A stretch of 64,000 bases of DNA from Mucilaginibacter sp. CSA2-8R (GTDB taxonomy: Bacteria > Bacteroidota > Bacteroidia > Sphingobacteriales > Sphingobacteriaceae): NCBI RefSeq assembly GCF_038806765.1, contig NZ_CP152389.1, positions 3,782,001-3,846,000 of the forward strand. The letters run 5' to 3'. Positions 1-9,716 of this stretch are shown one piece after another. Below the pieces are notes generated by a model. It did no database searches. It saw only the letters and a list, made by a program, of their open reading frames with translations, and was not told where the DNA came from. Each line of letters opens with the position of its first letter. The stretch's first letter is position 1. The translations under genes and the position numbers were made by a program.

Positions 1-54
1 CCTGATGATTACTTCCCGCTTTTCAATCTTTCCCGCTCATTGCGATTGGGAGTG

Positions 55-62
55 CAAAGGTA
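55..62 (-). promoter_or_regulatory. Second leftward -7 element
   Basis: TACCTTTG on the minus strand matches the Bacteroidota -7 element. No TTG lies at the right distance upstream. It sits about 100 bases downstream of the better promoter at 158-187, so the two could be tandem promoters of a strongly expressed gene to the left. Confidence 0.35.
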
Positions 63-157
63 AAAATAGTTTTCACTTTCTAAGAAAAAAGTTTTAATCT
101 TTTTTTGAGGTTGTTTTTGCTATTTCAATTCCCCCCCGTTCATCGCAAACGGGGTTA

Positions 158-187
158 CAAATGTAGGTAAGAATATGTATTACGCAA
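158..187 (-). promoter_or_regulatory. Leftward Bacteroidota-type promoter
   Basis: Read on the minus strand, TTG is followed by a 19-base spacer and TACATTTG, which fits the Bacteroidota primary sigma consensus (TTG, 17-23 bases, TAnnTTTG). Transcription would start near 151 and run off the left edge. A perfect 7-bp hairpin (134-140 with 148-154) would sit near the 5' end of that RNA. The gene served lies outside the window. Confidence 0.55.
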
Positions 188-218
188 ATTTTATTTTCAT
201 TTAATTAAAATATAGTCT

Positions 219-2060
219 TTAAGCAACAGCCTCCTGTTGCTTTTTACGAATAGTAGCTCCTGCTTTAAGCATTTCCTGAGTAATAGCACAGGTATAATCT
301 TTAATTTCTTGCTGAAAATTTGCCACGGATGCGCCGGACCGTATTTCTTCTAAACGCTTTTCCCAATTACCTGTTAGTTCGGCTTGTGCTATTTGCTGGT
401 TTTTCACCACTTCAAACACCATCAGGCCGTTTGCTGTAGGTACCAGGTTCTTCTTCTCGCGCAATATATAGTCGCGCTTAATCAGCGTCTCTATGATAGC
501 GGCGCGTGTGGCGGGGGTTCCGAGGCCACTATCCTTCATAGCATAACGTAACTCGTCGTCGTCAATTTCTTTTCCTGCAGTTTCCAAAGCCTTCAGTAAA
601 GATGCTTCATTATACAGAGGCTTAGGTTTAGTTTGTTTATCTAATATAGCTTTGTTGGTCACTGGTAGGTCTTCGCCTTTCACCACTTTGGGCAGTGAGG
701 TATTTTCTTCATCCTTCTTGTCCTCGTCGGGCTCATTAAATACAGCCCGCCATCCGGCCGAACTGATTACCGTGCCACTGGCAGAAAACTTGGCCCCGGA
801 TTGTACAGTAATTTTTGTGATTTGCTTAACACATTCCTGGTGAAACGCTTCCAGCATTCGCCCTACTACCATATCATATATTGCCTGATGGTCTTTTGCC
901 AATTGGCCGGACGGCTCACCTGTTGGCAATATGGCGTGATGGTCGGTCACCTTTTTTGCATTTACACTTCGCTTATTCAGCTTCGCTCCCGACAAAACTC
1001 CGGCTTGCTTACCAAAATCAGGGTGTGTTGTAAACTTATCTATTAAACCGGGTATGGTTGCAAACACATCATCCCCAATGTAGCGGCTACCGGTACGCGG
1101 ATATGTTACGAGCTTACTTTCATATAAGTTTTGCAACAGGCTTAGGGTCTGGTCAGCTGTAAATCCCTTGCGTTTGTTGGCTTCTTGCTGCAAACTACTT
1201 AAATCATGCAGCAAGGGCGGTGGTTCTTTGCGGGGCTTGGCTTCTACATTTAGTATATGTCCTCCTTTTTCGTACCCGGCCGCAACATCCTCCACCTTAT
1301 CCAATATAGCCTGCGCTTCTTCTTTTGTTTTAAAGTTATTTACCGATACGGCTCTGAAAAGCTGCCCAGCCTTATCTAACTGTATGGCCACTTGAAAATA
1401 CAACTCGGGCACAAAATTTTTATTCTCCAGATATCGAGAGCAGATCATGGCTAACGTCGGGGTTTGCACCCGGCCCAGCGAAAGTACAGAACGCGTTCCT
1501 GATGCCAGGCTTAACGCCTGTGTGGCATTCATACCTACCAGCCAATCAGACTGCGACCTGCAGTGTGCTGAATTGAACAAGGTATCATAATCGCTGCCTG
1601 GCTTCAAGTTTTTAAACCCGTCTTTAATAGCAGCATCGGTTTGCGACGATATCCATAATCGCTTAAAAGGCTTTTTGCATTTCAAATAATAATAGATATA
1701 ACGAAAAATCAGTTCACCCTCGCGCCCGGCATCCGTGGCAACAATAATTTCGGTAGCCTCATCAAACAATCCCTTAATAATATCCAGTTGCTTTTTAACC
1801 GACGGGTCGTCTACCATGCCTTCTTTGGTTTTTACTTTACGTATGGCCAGTTTAAACTTAGCCGGCAGCATAGGTAAGTTCTGCACACTCCAGCCATAAT
1901 AACCGTACTCTTGCGGTGGGGCCAGTTGCAGTAAATGCCCAAAGGCCCAGGTAAATGCATACCCTTTACCTTCTATATATCCTTCGCGTTTTTGATTAGC
2001 CCCAAATACCCTGGCTATTTCGCGCGCGACTGATGGCTTCTCTGCTATAATTACTTTCAT
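219..2060 (-). CDS. topB: DNA topoisomerase III (type IA), short form
   Basis: Type IA topoisomerase: it cuts one DNA strand through a 5'-phosphotyrosine and passes the other strand, mainly to separate intermediates of replication and recombination. The N-terminus (MKVIIAEKPSVARE) and the DAGREGE motif at residues 110-116 form the TOPRIM metal site. The catalytic tyrosine is Tyr320 in TYPRTGSRY. At 613 residues it is shorter than E. coli TopB (653), and its last 60 residues are charged helix with no cysteine cluster, so the zinc-binding tail found in many relatives is absent. The next gene to the right is divergent. Function is secure from the motifs; whether it is the main copy or a paralogue cannot be told here. 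Confidence 0.93.
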   Translation of the reverse strand: MKVIIAEKPSVAREIARVFGANQKREGYIEGKGYAFTWAFGHLLQLAPPQEYGYYGWSVQNLPMLPAKFKLAIRKVKTKEGMVDDPSVKKQLDIIKGLFDEATEIIVATDAGREGELIFRYIYYYLKCKKPFKRLWISSQTDAAIKDGFKNLKPGSDYDTLFNSAHCRSQSDWLVGMNATQALSLASGTRSVLSLGRVQTPTLAMICSRYLENKNFVPELYFQVAIQLDKAGQLFRAVSVNNFKTKEEAQAILDKVEDVAAGYEKGGHILNVEAKPRKEPPPLLHDLSSLQQEANKRKGFTADQTLSLLQNLYESKLVTYPRTGSRYIGDDVFATIPGLIDKFTTHPDFGKQAGVLSGAKLNKRSVNAKKVTDHHAILPTGEPSGQLAKDHQAIYDMVVGRMLEAFHQECVKQITKITVQSGAKFSASGTVISSAGWRAVFNEPDEDKKDEENTSLPKVVKGEDLPVTNKAILDKQTKPKPLYNEASLLKALETAGKEIDDDELRYAMKDSGLGTPATRAAIIETLIKRDYILREKKNLVPTANGLMVFEVVKNQQIAQAELTGNWEKRLEEIRSGASVANFQQEIKDYTCAITQEMLKAGATIRKKQQEAVA

Positions 2061-2445
2061 AATGCAAACGCAAATCTTTTATCCTTAGAAATCGTAAACC
2101 GACAAATATACAAGCATCAGTTTATTAAAACCATGTTATTTTGATGCACGGCAATGATGCTCATTCAACGCACCAAATAAGTATTATATGATAAAGCCCT
2201 GTTGCAACTTGCGCTTAGTTCATAATACGTTGTATTTTATATATAAAAGAGAGCAGGATGGCAACCATGATAGTGTAATTAGTACACATCAATTAAAATC
2301 AATATATTTGTACCAGTCAATCTTATCAGGATATTGACAGATAAAAAGAGAGCATCGGTAAATATCCGGAAAATACATTTAGTGGTGGCCCAAGCTACTG
2401 TAGCAACAGCCATTTTGAGATTGGCCTGGATTTAAAAATCAATAA
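2061..2445. other. Divergent intergenic region topB / ndh
   Basis: This 385-base gap holds the upstream regions of both divergent genes. I see no coding signal or repeat. On the plus strand TATATTTG at 2303-2310 fits the Bacteroidota -7 element and would serve the NADH dehydrogenase gene with a leader of about 130 bases. No TTG lies at the correct spacing. No convincing promoter was seen for topB. Confidence 0.4.
2303..2310 (+). promoter_or_regulatory. Candidate -7 element for the NDH-2 gene
   Basis: TATATTTG matches TAnnTTTG. There is no TTG 17-23 bases upstream, so this is a half-supported promoter. Confidence 0.35.
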
Positions 2446-3747
2446 ATGGAACGAACAAAAATAAAAACCGTAATTGTTGGCGGCGGCTTTGGTGGCATTA
2501 ATGTAGCCCAACAACTTTTAAAAAAATCTGACAACGTTGACGTTACTCTCGTTGACCGTAACAATTATAATTTCTTCCCTCCCCTGCTTTACCAGGTTGC
2601 AACAGGCTTTTTAGATATTTCGAACATCAGCTACCCTTATCGCAGGTTGTTTAGAGATCAACCTAATTTTAACTTCCAGATGGGTGAATTACTATCTATT
2701 CAGCCTGAAGAAAATAAAATATTGCTGTCTACCGGCGAGATACATTACGACAATCTCATCATAGCAACCGGTACTACCAGCAATTACTTTGGCATGCAAA
2801 ACATTGAAAGAAATGCATTGCCGATGAAAACGATTGATGACGCCGTTGCTTTAAAAAATACTTTGCTGCAAAGGCTTGAAGATGCCACATTAACCAAAGA
2901 CGAGGCAGAGCGTAAAAGACTAACCACTATTGTTGTAGCAGGTGGTGGCCCTACCGGTGTTGAGGTTGCAGGTATGTTAGCCGAACTACGCCAAAACATT
3001 TTTAAGAAAGATTACCCTGAGCTGGCGGCTTTGCCATTTGATATTTACTTGATTGATGGCTTACCTACGTTGCTGACGCCAATGAGCAAAAAATCTCAGG
3101 AGTATACTCATAAATCGTTAACGGCAATGGGTGTAAATATCAAACTAAACAAAAAGGTAGTTGATTTTAAAAACGACCGGGTATCTTTTGATGACGGCGA
3201 AAGCATTGAAACCAAGAACTTGATTTGGTCTGCCGGGGTTACTTCTCAGCGCTTTGAAGGCATGCCTGCCGAAAGCTACGGTCGCGGCAATCGGTTACTG
3301 GTTGATGCCTTTAACAAGGTGCAAGGCCAGGGTAATATTTACGCCATTGGCGATAACTGTCTGCAAACTACAGATACGGCTTTCCCGAACGGACACCCGC
3401 AGGTAGCGCAGGTAGCTATACAGCAAGGCGCTAATTTGGCTCAAAACATTGTTGCTACCTTAAAAAGCGGCCAGCAAAAGCCGTTTACTTATCATGATAA
3501 AGGCTCGATGGCTATTATTGGCCGTAACAAGGCAGTTACCGATTTACCAAAACCGGCACTACACATGAACGGTTTTATGGCTTGGTTAATGTGGCTGTTT
3601 GTGCATCTCATTAGCTTGGTTAACTTCCGTAACAAACTTAAAACCGCTTACAACTGGGTTGCAGCTTACTTAACCAAAGATCAGCACCTGCGCATGATTG
3701 TAAAATCGAACGTAAAACGTGAGCAGGATGTAGATTACTTTATGTAA
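2446..3747 (+). CDS. ndh: Type II NADH:quinone oxidoreductase (NDH-2)
   Basis: Single-subunit, non-proton-pumping NADH dehydrogenase that passes electrons from NADH through FAD to the quinone pool at the inner face of the cytoplasmic membrane. The first Rossmann motif, GGGFGG at residues 12-17, binds FAD. A second, GGGPTG at 166-171, binds NADH. AIGD at 300-303 is the usual C-terminal FAD contact. The hydrophobic stretch around 376-393 (tryptophan- and leucine-rich) plus the basic tail matches the amphipathic membrane anchor of this family. Length (433) is typical. It is transcribed alone and ends at a strong hairpin. Confidence 0.92.
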   Translation: MERTKIKTVIVGGGFGGINVAQQLLKKSDNVDVTLVDRNNYNFFPPLLYQVATGFLDISNISYPYRRLFRDQPNFNFQMGELLSIQPEENKILLSTGEIHYDNLIIATGTTSNYFGMQNIERNALPMKTIDDAVALKNTLLQRLEDATLTKDEAERKRLTTIVVAGGGPTGVEVAGMLAELRQNIFKKDYPELAALPFDIYLIDGLPTLLTPMSKKSQEYTHKSLTAMGVNIKLNKKVVDFKNDRVSFDDGESIETKNLIWSAGVTSQRFEGMPAESYGRGNRLLVDAFNKVQGQGNIYAIGDNCLQTTDTAFPNGHPQVAQVAIQQGANLAQNIVATLKSGQQKPFTYHDKGSMAIIGRNKAVTDLPKPALHMNGFMAWLMWLFVHLISLVNFRNKLKTAYNWVAAYLTKDQHLRMIVKSNVKREQDVDYFM

Positions 3748-3774
3748 AGTATGATTATATCAGGCATCAAGCCT

Positions 3775-3821
3775 ATAAATGCAGAAAGCCTTTGATATAC
3801 TCAAAGGCTTTCTGCATTTAT
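3775..3821. terminator. Bidirectional terminator (21-bp perfect stem)
   Basis: Arms 3775-3795 and 3801-3821 are perfect inverted repeats around a 5-base loop. The AT-rich outer ends give a U-rich exit in both directions. It lies between the convergent NDH-2 and glycine-zipper genes and can stop both. Confidence 0.85.
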
Positions 3822-3833
3822 AAGAACTACTAA

Positions 3834-4175
3834 TTACCATCTGCGGTAAGCAGTGCGATATACACGGCTATAACGCGGACGGCCCTCGTAACGGGTATAA
3901 TATCCATTGTTATATCCGGTGCGGTAAGCTACCTGTCTTCTTTCTACTGTTCTGCGGTGCTCATTACCAACAATGTAACCACCACCGGCACCTACGGCTG
4001 CTCCAATAAGCGCACCTTTTAAGTTATGGCCTATCAGCCCACCCAATAACGCACCACCTGCACCGCCAATAATAGCACCTTTAGCTTGTGAGCTCATGCG
4101 ACGCTGCGCTTGCACATTTACCGTGCTTAATAATACGGGAATAATCAGGGCTAAAACAAAAACTATCTTTTTCAT
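3834..4175 (-). CDS. Exported glycine-zipper protein
   Basis: A 113-residue protein with a clear signal peptide (about residues 1-23, ending in VQAQ). Residues 33-70 are rich in glycine and alanine at four-residue spacing (GAIIGGAGGALLGGLIG and what follows), the pattern of glycine-zipper and YMGG-like domains that pack or insert in membranes. The C-terminal 40 residues are rich in Arg and Tyr. Such proteins are common in Bacteroidota and are often stress or envelope related, but no specific role can be given. It is transcribed alone and shares the terminator with the NDH-2 gene. Confidence 0.8.
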   Translation of the reverse strand: MKKIVFVLALIIPVLLSTVNVQAQRRMSSQAKGAIIGGAGGALLGGLIGHNLKGALIGAAVGAGGGYIVGNEHRRTVERRQVAYRTGYNNGYYTRYEGRPRYSRVYRTAYRRW

Positions 4176-4423
4176 AATCGTGTATTTTTAGTGTGTTTAT
4201 ACAATATCAGATGCTGGTAAAGACGAAAGGTTTAATTAATAATACACACTCCAGTTATCTTATAATTAAAATACTGATAATGAACAAATAATATTTAGAG
4301 CACGTAATAGGTTAGCAAGGTTTGTGGTGTAAAAAAACAGCTTTATTGTCATTAAAAACCGATCATATACGATAACTTGTAACTATAAAAACTTATTTTT
4401 ACATACCTAATTAAATTACGTTG

Positions 4424-5758
4424 ATGACCAAGGCAGGCTTTGCAGCCATTCTTAAAAAATGGATTGGTACAATAGATGAATTTCCGCTCAACGTGCGGAT
4501 TTTTCATGCTGTCTGCCTTATATCTATTGTGGCTTTAGCTTACAACATTCCGTTTAATTATTACATTAATTTACCGCTGATATCTTTAATAAGTGCAATT
4601 TCACTTATTGTATTTGCTACTACTTACTACCTGTCGCGTATTTTAAAAAAAACCGGAATAGCGCTGATTATTTTTTGCGTTACCGGCAACCTGTTGTTTG
4701 TGGGCAACTTCTTTCTTAACTCAGGTGTAAACGGACCCACAGATATCTTTTTTATACTGACCATGACGTTAATGACGGCTATTGTTCCGGTAAATCAGTA
4801 TACAATATGGATTCCGGTTAATATTATTATCGTTGCAACGCTGCATTGGATCCAGTTTAACCATCCGGATTTGATACCGCAGACTTATATTAATAACAAA
4901 GAACGTTATCTGGATTTAACATCGGCTTACCTGAGTGTAACCGGCGTAACCGTGGTAGGATATTTCATCATCCGCAAAAATTATGATGCCGAAAGATTTA
5001 TAGCTAACCACCGGGCTAAAATGCTGAATGTGCTGAATGACGAAAAAAACAAGTTATTCTCGATAGTGGCACATGATTTACGCAGCCCATTAAGTAATAT
5101 TCAAAACTACCTGGAGTTATTGAGCGACGGTGATATTGATGATGAGGAAGCTTTATTGATTAACAAGAGCCTACTGCAATCTACCCGCAGTACTTTAGAC
5201 ATGCTTAATAACGTACTGGTATGGTCTAAAAACCAGATGGACGGGCTCAACGTTGAATTGAAAACACTTAACGTGCATCAATGCCTGGCCTCGCAGCTGT
5301 CGTTATTTAAAAACATTGCAGCCCGCAAAAACATCTCTTTAGATGTTTTTATTCCGCAGCATATACAGGTTAAGGGCAGCGCAGATTTATTGCAATTAGT
5401 GATACGTAACCTGGTAAATAACGCTATTAAATTTACAACTGAGGGAGGTCGGGTAATGGTAAGCGCCCGTACCGAAGGGGCAAACTGCCTGCTTATGGTA
5501 AAAGACAGCGGTATGGGCCAACCTATAAAATTGAGTGATGATATTTTTCTTTTAACCGGGTCATCACAGCTAGGTACTGCCAATGAAAAAGGCGTTGGCT
5601 TAGGCCTGGTGCTATGTAAAGAATACACTGCCGCACAAAACGGAAAAATCTGGTTTCATTGTGATAGTATAAGCGGCACTACTTTTTTCGTGCAATTGCC
5701 GACAGCTTCTGTACAAGAAAAAGGAGCTGAAATACCCTTGCTAGCTAATAGTATTTAG
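4424..5758 (+). CDS. Membrane sensor histidine kinase
   Basis: Two-component sensor kinase. The first 185 residues contain about six hydrophobic helices and no periplasmic domain of note, so the signal may be sensed within the membrane. The HisKA motif (VAHDLRSPLSN) places the phosphorylated histidine at about residue 217. The ATPase domain has the N box (LVNNAIKF), the G1 box (VKDSGMGQ) and the G2 box (GVGLGLVLCKEY). The ATG at 4424 is preferred over an in-frame TTG one codon earlier. No response regulator is adjacent, so its partner is unknown. A fully intact kinase by motif content. Confidence 0.87.
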   Translation: MTKAGFAAILKKWIGTIDEFPLNVRIFHAVCLISIVALAYNIPFNYYINLPLISLISAISLIVFATTYYLSRILKKTGIALIIFCVTGNLLFVGNFFLNSGVNGPTDIFFILTMTLMTAIVPVNQYTIWIPVNIIIVATLHWIQFNHPDLIPQTYINNKERYLDLTSAYLSVTGVTVVGYFIIRKNYDAERFIANHRAKMLNVLNDEKNKLFSIVAHDLRSPLSNIQNYLELLSDGDIDDEEALLINKSLLQSTRSTLDMLNNVLVWSKNQMDGLNVELKTLNVHQCLASQLSLFKNIAARKNISLDVFIPQHIQVKGSADLLQLVIRNLVNNAIKFTTEGGRVMVSARTEGANCLLMVKDSGMGQPIKLSDDIFLLTGSSQLGTANEKGVGLGLVLCKEYTAAQNGKIWFHCDSISGTTFFVQLPTASVQEKGAEIPLLANSI

Positions 5759-5825
5759 TATTTACTGAGCAATCCCTTCAAGTTGTCTTTACGGCTATCT
5801 GGCTAAATAACCTTTATTTTGCATA

Positions 5826-7016
5826 ATGGAAGACTTACGGCTTTCTGAACACGAAGCAAGACGAGTTATTTTGAACGCCGCCGGCTTAGCACGTCGCGGT
5901 CAGTTTGGCACCGGCTCCGAAGCCGTGTATAAACTGATAAATCACCTGGGCTTTGTACAGTTGGATACCAATTATGTAGTAGAACGAGCCCATCATCAGG
6001 TTATGGCGGCACGTATTCCGGATTATGAACCGCAATGGCTAAACGAGCTGGTAGACGACAGCCAGATTTTTGAATTCTTTATTTCAGAGGCCGGCTACCT
6101 GCCCATGCACGATTTCAGATTTTCGTTGCCCCTTAAAGAAAGTTTTGCGCTGAACCGAAAGCCGTTAACACCTGCCGAAAAGACCTTGATGAAACAAGTG
6201 TTAGACCGTATTGAACGTGAAGGTCCGCTTATGGTGAGTGATTTTGAACAAGACAGGCAGCAGGCCAGCACCGGCTGGTGGGATTGGCGACCAGCAAAAA
6301 TAGCGCTTGAGCGGTTATATCTCGACGGCAAACTGATGATTAACCGTACCCAAGGCTTTCAGAAAATATATGACCTGCCTTTAAACCTAGTACCCCCCGA
6401 AACTAACCTTACCCTGCCTACGGCGTAAGAATATGCACGTTATATAATTCGCCGCACTTTAGGGGCACTAGGTATTGCTTCGGCCAAAGAAATGCTGTGG
6501 CGGGCACGCTTTGTGAAAAATAACCTGGTGAAAACCGAATTAGAACAGATGCTACTGGAGGGAGCACTGAAACGGATAAGCGTTGAAGTCCTTAAAACTT
6601 CACAGTTATATATGCTTGCCAACCAGACCATAGATGTGCAGTTAGCAGATGACGTATTTATTCTCTCCCCTTTTGATATATTAAACGTTTTTAGGCATAG
6701 GTTGAGAGACTTTTTTAGGTTCGACTATCAAATTGAATGCTTTGTACCAGCACCTAAAAGAAAGTATGGCTATTTCTCGCTGCCAATATTAGCAGGCGAT
6801 ACTTTTATTGCCCGGATGGATGCTAAAGCCGACCGCAAAAACAAACGGCTACTTATACACAATTTGCATTTTGAAGAGGTGGCTTTAAACAATAGTCAAA
6901 TTGGAAAATTGGTTGAAGCGCTCAAAGATTTTGTGCGCTTTAATCAATGCCGCGACATTGTATTTGCGAAAACAAACAGGCGGGAGTATCTTACAGCAAT
7001 AAACAAGCACTTTTGA
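5826..7016 (+). pseudogene. YcaQ-type winged-helix DNA glycosylase, interrupted by an in-frame TAA
   Basis: The winged-helix family that includes E. coli YcaQ (HTH_42) contains DNA glycosylases that unhook interstrand crosslinks. Reading starts at ATG 5826 and matches the family through residue 200, ending LPTA. Then comes TAA (6426-6428), and the same frame continues at once with EYARYIIRRTLGALGIASAK and runs to a stop at 7014-7016. There is no frameshift: a single codon separates two halves that together give about 396 residues, close to E. coli YcaQ (about 410). A GAA-to-TAA change is the simplest cause. Internal restarts (for example ATG 6492) would give only the C-terminal half. It may be a recent pseudogene, a read error, or a readthrough case. 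Convergent to katG. Confidence 0.85.
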
Positions 7017-7030
7017 AATATGTATTAAAA

Positions 7031-7066
7031 CAAAAAGGGGCTAAATCAATGATTCAGCCCCTTTTG
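7031..7066. terminator. Bidirectional terminator between the ycaQ-like gene and katG
   Basis: AAAAGGGGCT and AGCCCCTTTT form a stem that extends inwards with one mismatch. Runs of A on the left and T on the right suit termination in both directions between the two convergent genes. Confidence 0.75.
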
Positions 7067-7086
7067 TGTAGTTAAACCGGATTTTA

Positions 7087-9357
7087 TTATTCAAATCTGT
7101 CCAGGTTCATCACTTTATCCCAGGCAGCTACAAAGTCTTTCAGAAACTTTTGCTGTCCGTCGGCACTGCCGTAAACTTCGGCAATAGCTCTTAATTCAGC
7201 ATGCGAACCAAACACCAGGTCGGCGCGGGTTGCAGTCCATTTTACTTGGCCGGTTTTACGGTCGCTACCCTCATACAATTCACGGTCAGGTGATGTTGCT
7301 CTCCAAACGGTACCCATGTCCAGTAAGTTCACGAAGAAATCGTTGGTTAACTGGCCTGGGCGATCAGTAAATACACCATGCTTAGCGCCGTCAAAATTGA
7401 TGTTGATTGCTTTTAAGCCACCCATTAATACTGTAAGTTCAGGGGCAGTTAAAGTAAGCAAATGTGCTTTATCAACCAGTAACTCTTCTGTTGACACGCG
7501 AACGCCTGATTTACGGTAACTCCGGAACCCATCAGCCATAGGCTCCAGGTAGCTGAACGATTCTACATCAGTTTGTTCTTGCGATGCATCCATTCTACCT
7601 GCACGGAAAGGCACATTAACAGTTTGTCCGGCATCTTGCGCAGCCTTTTCAATACCGGCATTGCCTGCTAGTACAATTAAATCGGCCAGTGATACTTTTT
7701 TGCCACCCGTTTGTGCACCGTTAAAATCATTCTGGATGCCTTCGAGCACACCTAACACTTTTTGCAACTGTACCGGGTTGTTTACGTTCCAGTAACGCAA
7801 CGGCGCCAGGCGAATACGGGCACCATTGGCACCACCACGTTTATCAGTTCCGCGGAAAGTTGACGCAGAAGCCCAAGCAGCAGATACCAATTCGGGTACG
7901 CTTAAACTTGATGCTAAGATTTTTGATTTTAAATCAGCCACATCGCTATCATCTACCAGTGCATGATCAACAGCCGGGATAATGTCTTGCCACAATAATT
8001 CTTCTTGCGGAACGTCGGGCCCCAAGTAAAGTACACGCGGGCCCATATCACGGTGAGTCAATTTGAACCAAGCACGGGCAAAAGCATCGGCAAAGGCATC
8101 AAAATCTTCTAAAAAGCGACGCGATATTTTTTCGTAAGCAGGATCAACACGTAAAGCCAAGTCAGAAGTTAACATGGTTGGACGGTGTTTTTTCGAGCTA
8201 TCGTAAGCATCCGGTATAATCGCATCCGCATCTTTAGCTACCCACTGGTGCGCACCGCCCGGGCTTTTAGTCAATTCCCATTCAAAACCAAAAAGGTTTT
8301 CGAAATAGTTATTGCTCCATTGTGTAGGGGTGGTAGTCCAGGTTACTTCTAAACCGCTGGTAATTGTATCGGCACCTTTGCCAGAACCAAAGCTGTTATG
8401 CCAGCCAAAGCCTTGTAATTCCATATCGGCAGCTTCAGGCTCTTTACCTACGTGGTCTGCCGTCGCAGCACCGTGTGTTTTACCAAAGCTGTGTCCGCCT
8501 GCAATCAATGCCACAGTTTCTTCATCATTCATCGCCATACGGCCAAAGGTATCTCTGATATCTCTGGCAGACATCAGCGGGTCGGGGTTACCATCCGGAC
8601 CTTCGGGGTTTACATAAATTAAACCCATTTGCACAGCAGCTAAAGGTTTTTCCAGGTTGCGTGAATGAATTTTGCCATCGGCATTGTCGTCAGATACCAG
8701 CACGCCATGGTTTTCAACCACCCCTTCAGAACCATCACCATAACGTACATCACCACCTAGCCAGGTTCTTTCTGAGCCCCAGTAAACTGACTCATCAGCT
8801 TCCCAGGCATCTGCACGGCCACCGGCAAAGCCAAAGGTTTTAAAACCCATCGACTCGAGTGCCACATTACCGGTTAATATAATTAAATCGGCCCATGATA
8901 GTTTACGACCGTATTTTTGTTTGATAGGCCACAATAACCTGCGGGCTTTATCTAAGCTAACGTTATCAGGCCAGCTGTTTAACGGCGCAAAACGCTGTAA
9001 ACCAGCACCAGCACCACCACGACCATCAGTTACCCGGTAAGTACCGGCACTGTGCCAGGCCATGCGCACAAACAAACCGCCATAATGCCCAAAATCGGCC
9101 GGCCACCAATCTTGCGAATCAGTCATCAGCGCATGCAAATCTGCTTTCACAGCAGCCAGGTCAAGCGTTTTGAATTCTTCGGCATAATTAAAGTCTTTGT
9201 CCAAAGGATCAGACAAAGAAGAATTTTGACGTAGAATATTTAGTTTAAGCTGATCGGGCCACCAATCGTTGTTACGTGTACCGCCACCGGCCACGTTATG
9301 CTTCATGGTGCCATTAAGAAACGGGCATTGGCTGATGTCATTTGAGTTCGGATCCAT
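7087..9357 (-). CDS. katG: Catalase-peroxidase
   Basis: Bifunctional haem enzyme that removes hydrogen peroxide (catalase) and oxidises electron donors (peroxidase). The distal site is Arg98-Trp101-His102 in FVRMAWHSAGTYR. The covalent Met-Tyr-Trp adduct needed for catalase activity is complete: Trp101, Tyr248 (MGLIYVNPEG) and Met274 (GRMAMND). The proximal haem ligand is His289 (GGHSFGKTHG). The C-terminal half is the usual inactive duplicated peroxidase domain. There is no signal peptide, so it is cytoplasmic. Length (756) is normal. It is transcribed alone; a possible OxyR-like site lies about 90 bases upstream of the start. Confidence 0.97.
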   Translation of the reverse strand: MDPNSNDISQCPFLNGTMKHNVAGGGTRNNDWWPDQLKLNILRQNSSLSDPLDKDFNYAEEFKTLDLAAVKADLHALMTDSQDWWPADFGHYGGLFVRMAWHSAGTYRVTDGRGGAGAGLQRFAPLNSWPDNVSLDKARRLLWPIKQKYGRKLSWADLIILTGNVALESMGFKTFGFAGGRADAWEADESVYWGSERTWLGGDVRYGDGSEGVVENHGVLVSDDNADGKIHSRNLEKPLAAVQMGLIYVNPEGPDGNPDPLMSARDIRDTFGRMAMNDEETVALIAGGHSFGKTHGAATADHVGKEPEAADMELQGFGWHNSFGSGKGADTITSGLEVTWTTTPTQWSNNYFENLFGFEWELTKSPGGAHQWVAKDADAIIPDAYDSSKKHRPTMLTSDLALRVDPAYEKISRRFLEDFDAFADAFARAWFKLTHRDMGPRVLYLGPDVPQEELLWQDIIPAVDHALVDDSDVADLKSKILASSLSVPELVSAAWASASTFRGTDKRGGANGARIRLAPLRYWNVNNPVQLQKVLGVLEGIQNDFNGAQTGGKKVSLADLIVLAGNAGIEKAAQDAGQTVNVPFRAGRMDASQEQTDVESFSYLEPMADGFRSYRKSGVRVSTEELLVDKAHLLTLTAPELTVLMGGLKAININFDGAKHGVFTDRPGQLTNDFFVNLLDMGTVWRATSPDRELYEGSDRKTGQVKWTATRADLVFGSHAELRAIAEVYGSADGQQKFLKDFVAAWDKVMNLDRFE

Positions 9358-9445
9358 AAGTTATGTTTTTATTTTTCTTGCAGAATCTTCTGCCTATTTA
9401 GGTTTTGATAAATGTAAAGTTAAGTGATGAGAACAAACTTTCACA

Positions 9446-9480
9446 ATCGATTAATTCTATAGGTAATAACTGCATACTAT
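9446..9480 (-). promoter_or_regulatory. Possible OxyR-like operator upstream of katG
   Basis: On the minus strand there are two ATAG-N7-(C/T)(T/G)AT-like half pairs: ATAG-N7-TTAT and ATAG-N7-CGAT, five bases apart. The known OxyR pattern has seven bases between the pairs, so the fit is imperfect. The position, about 90 bases upstream of the katG start, suits peroxide control. Confidence 0.22.
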
Positions 9481-9716
9481 TTCACAATGTATATAATTAA
9501 AAGGCTGTGCCTGAATTTATAACGCGCAAACATTGTGTTTATGCAATAAGGATACACTTGTCGGGACTATATTCCTGATGTTAATAGGATTATTCTCAAA
9601 ATAAGCTTGGCAAGTGCTTTTTTGCTTCGCCGTTTAAATTATATGCCTTCTATGACGAAAACGCACATGTACGCTTACACATCAACTACCACTATAGGCA
9701 AGATATTCTTTTTTTG

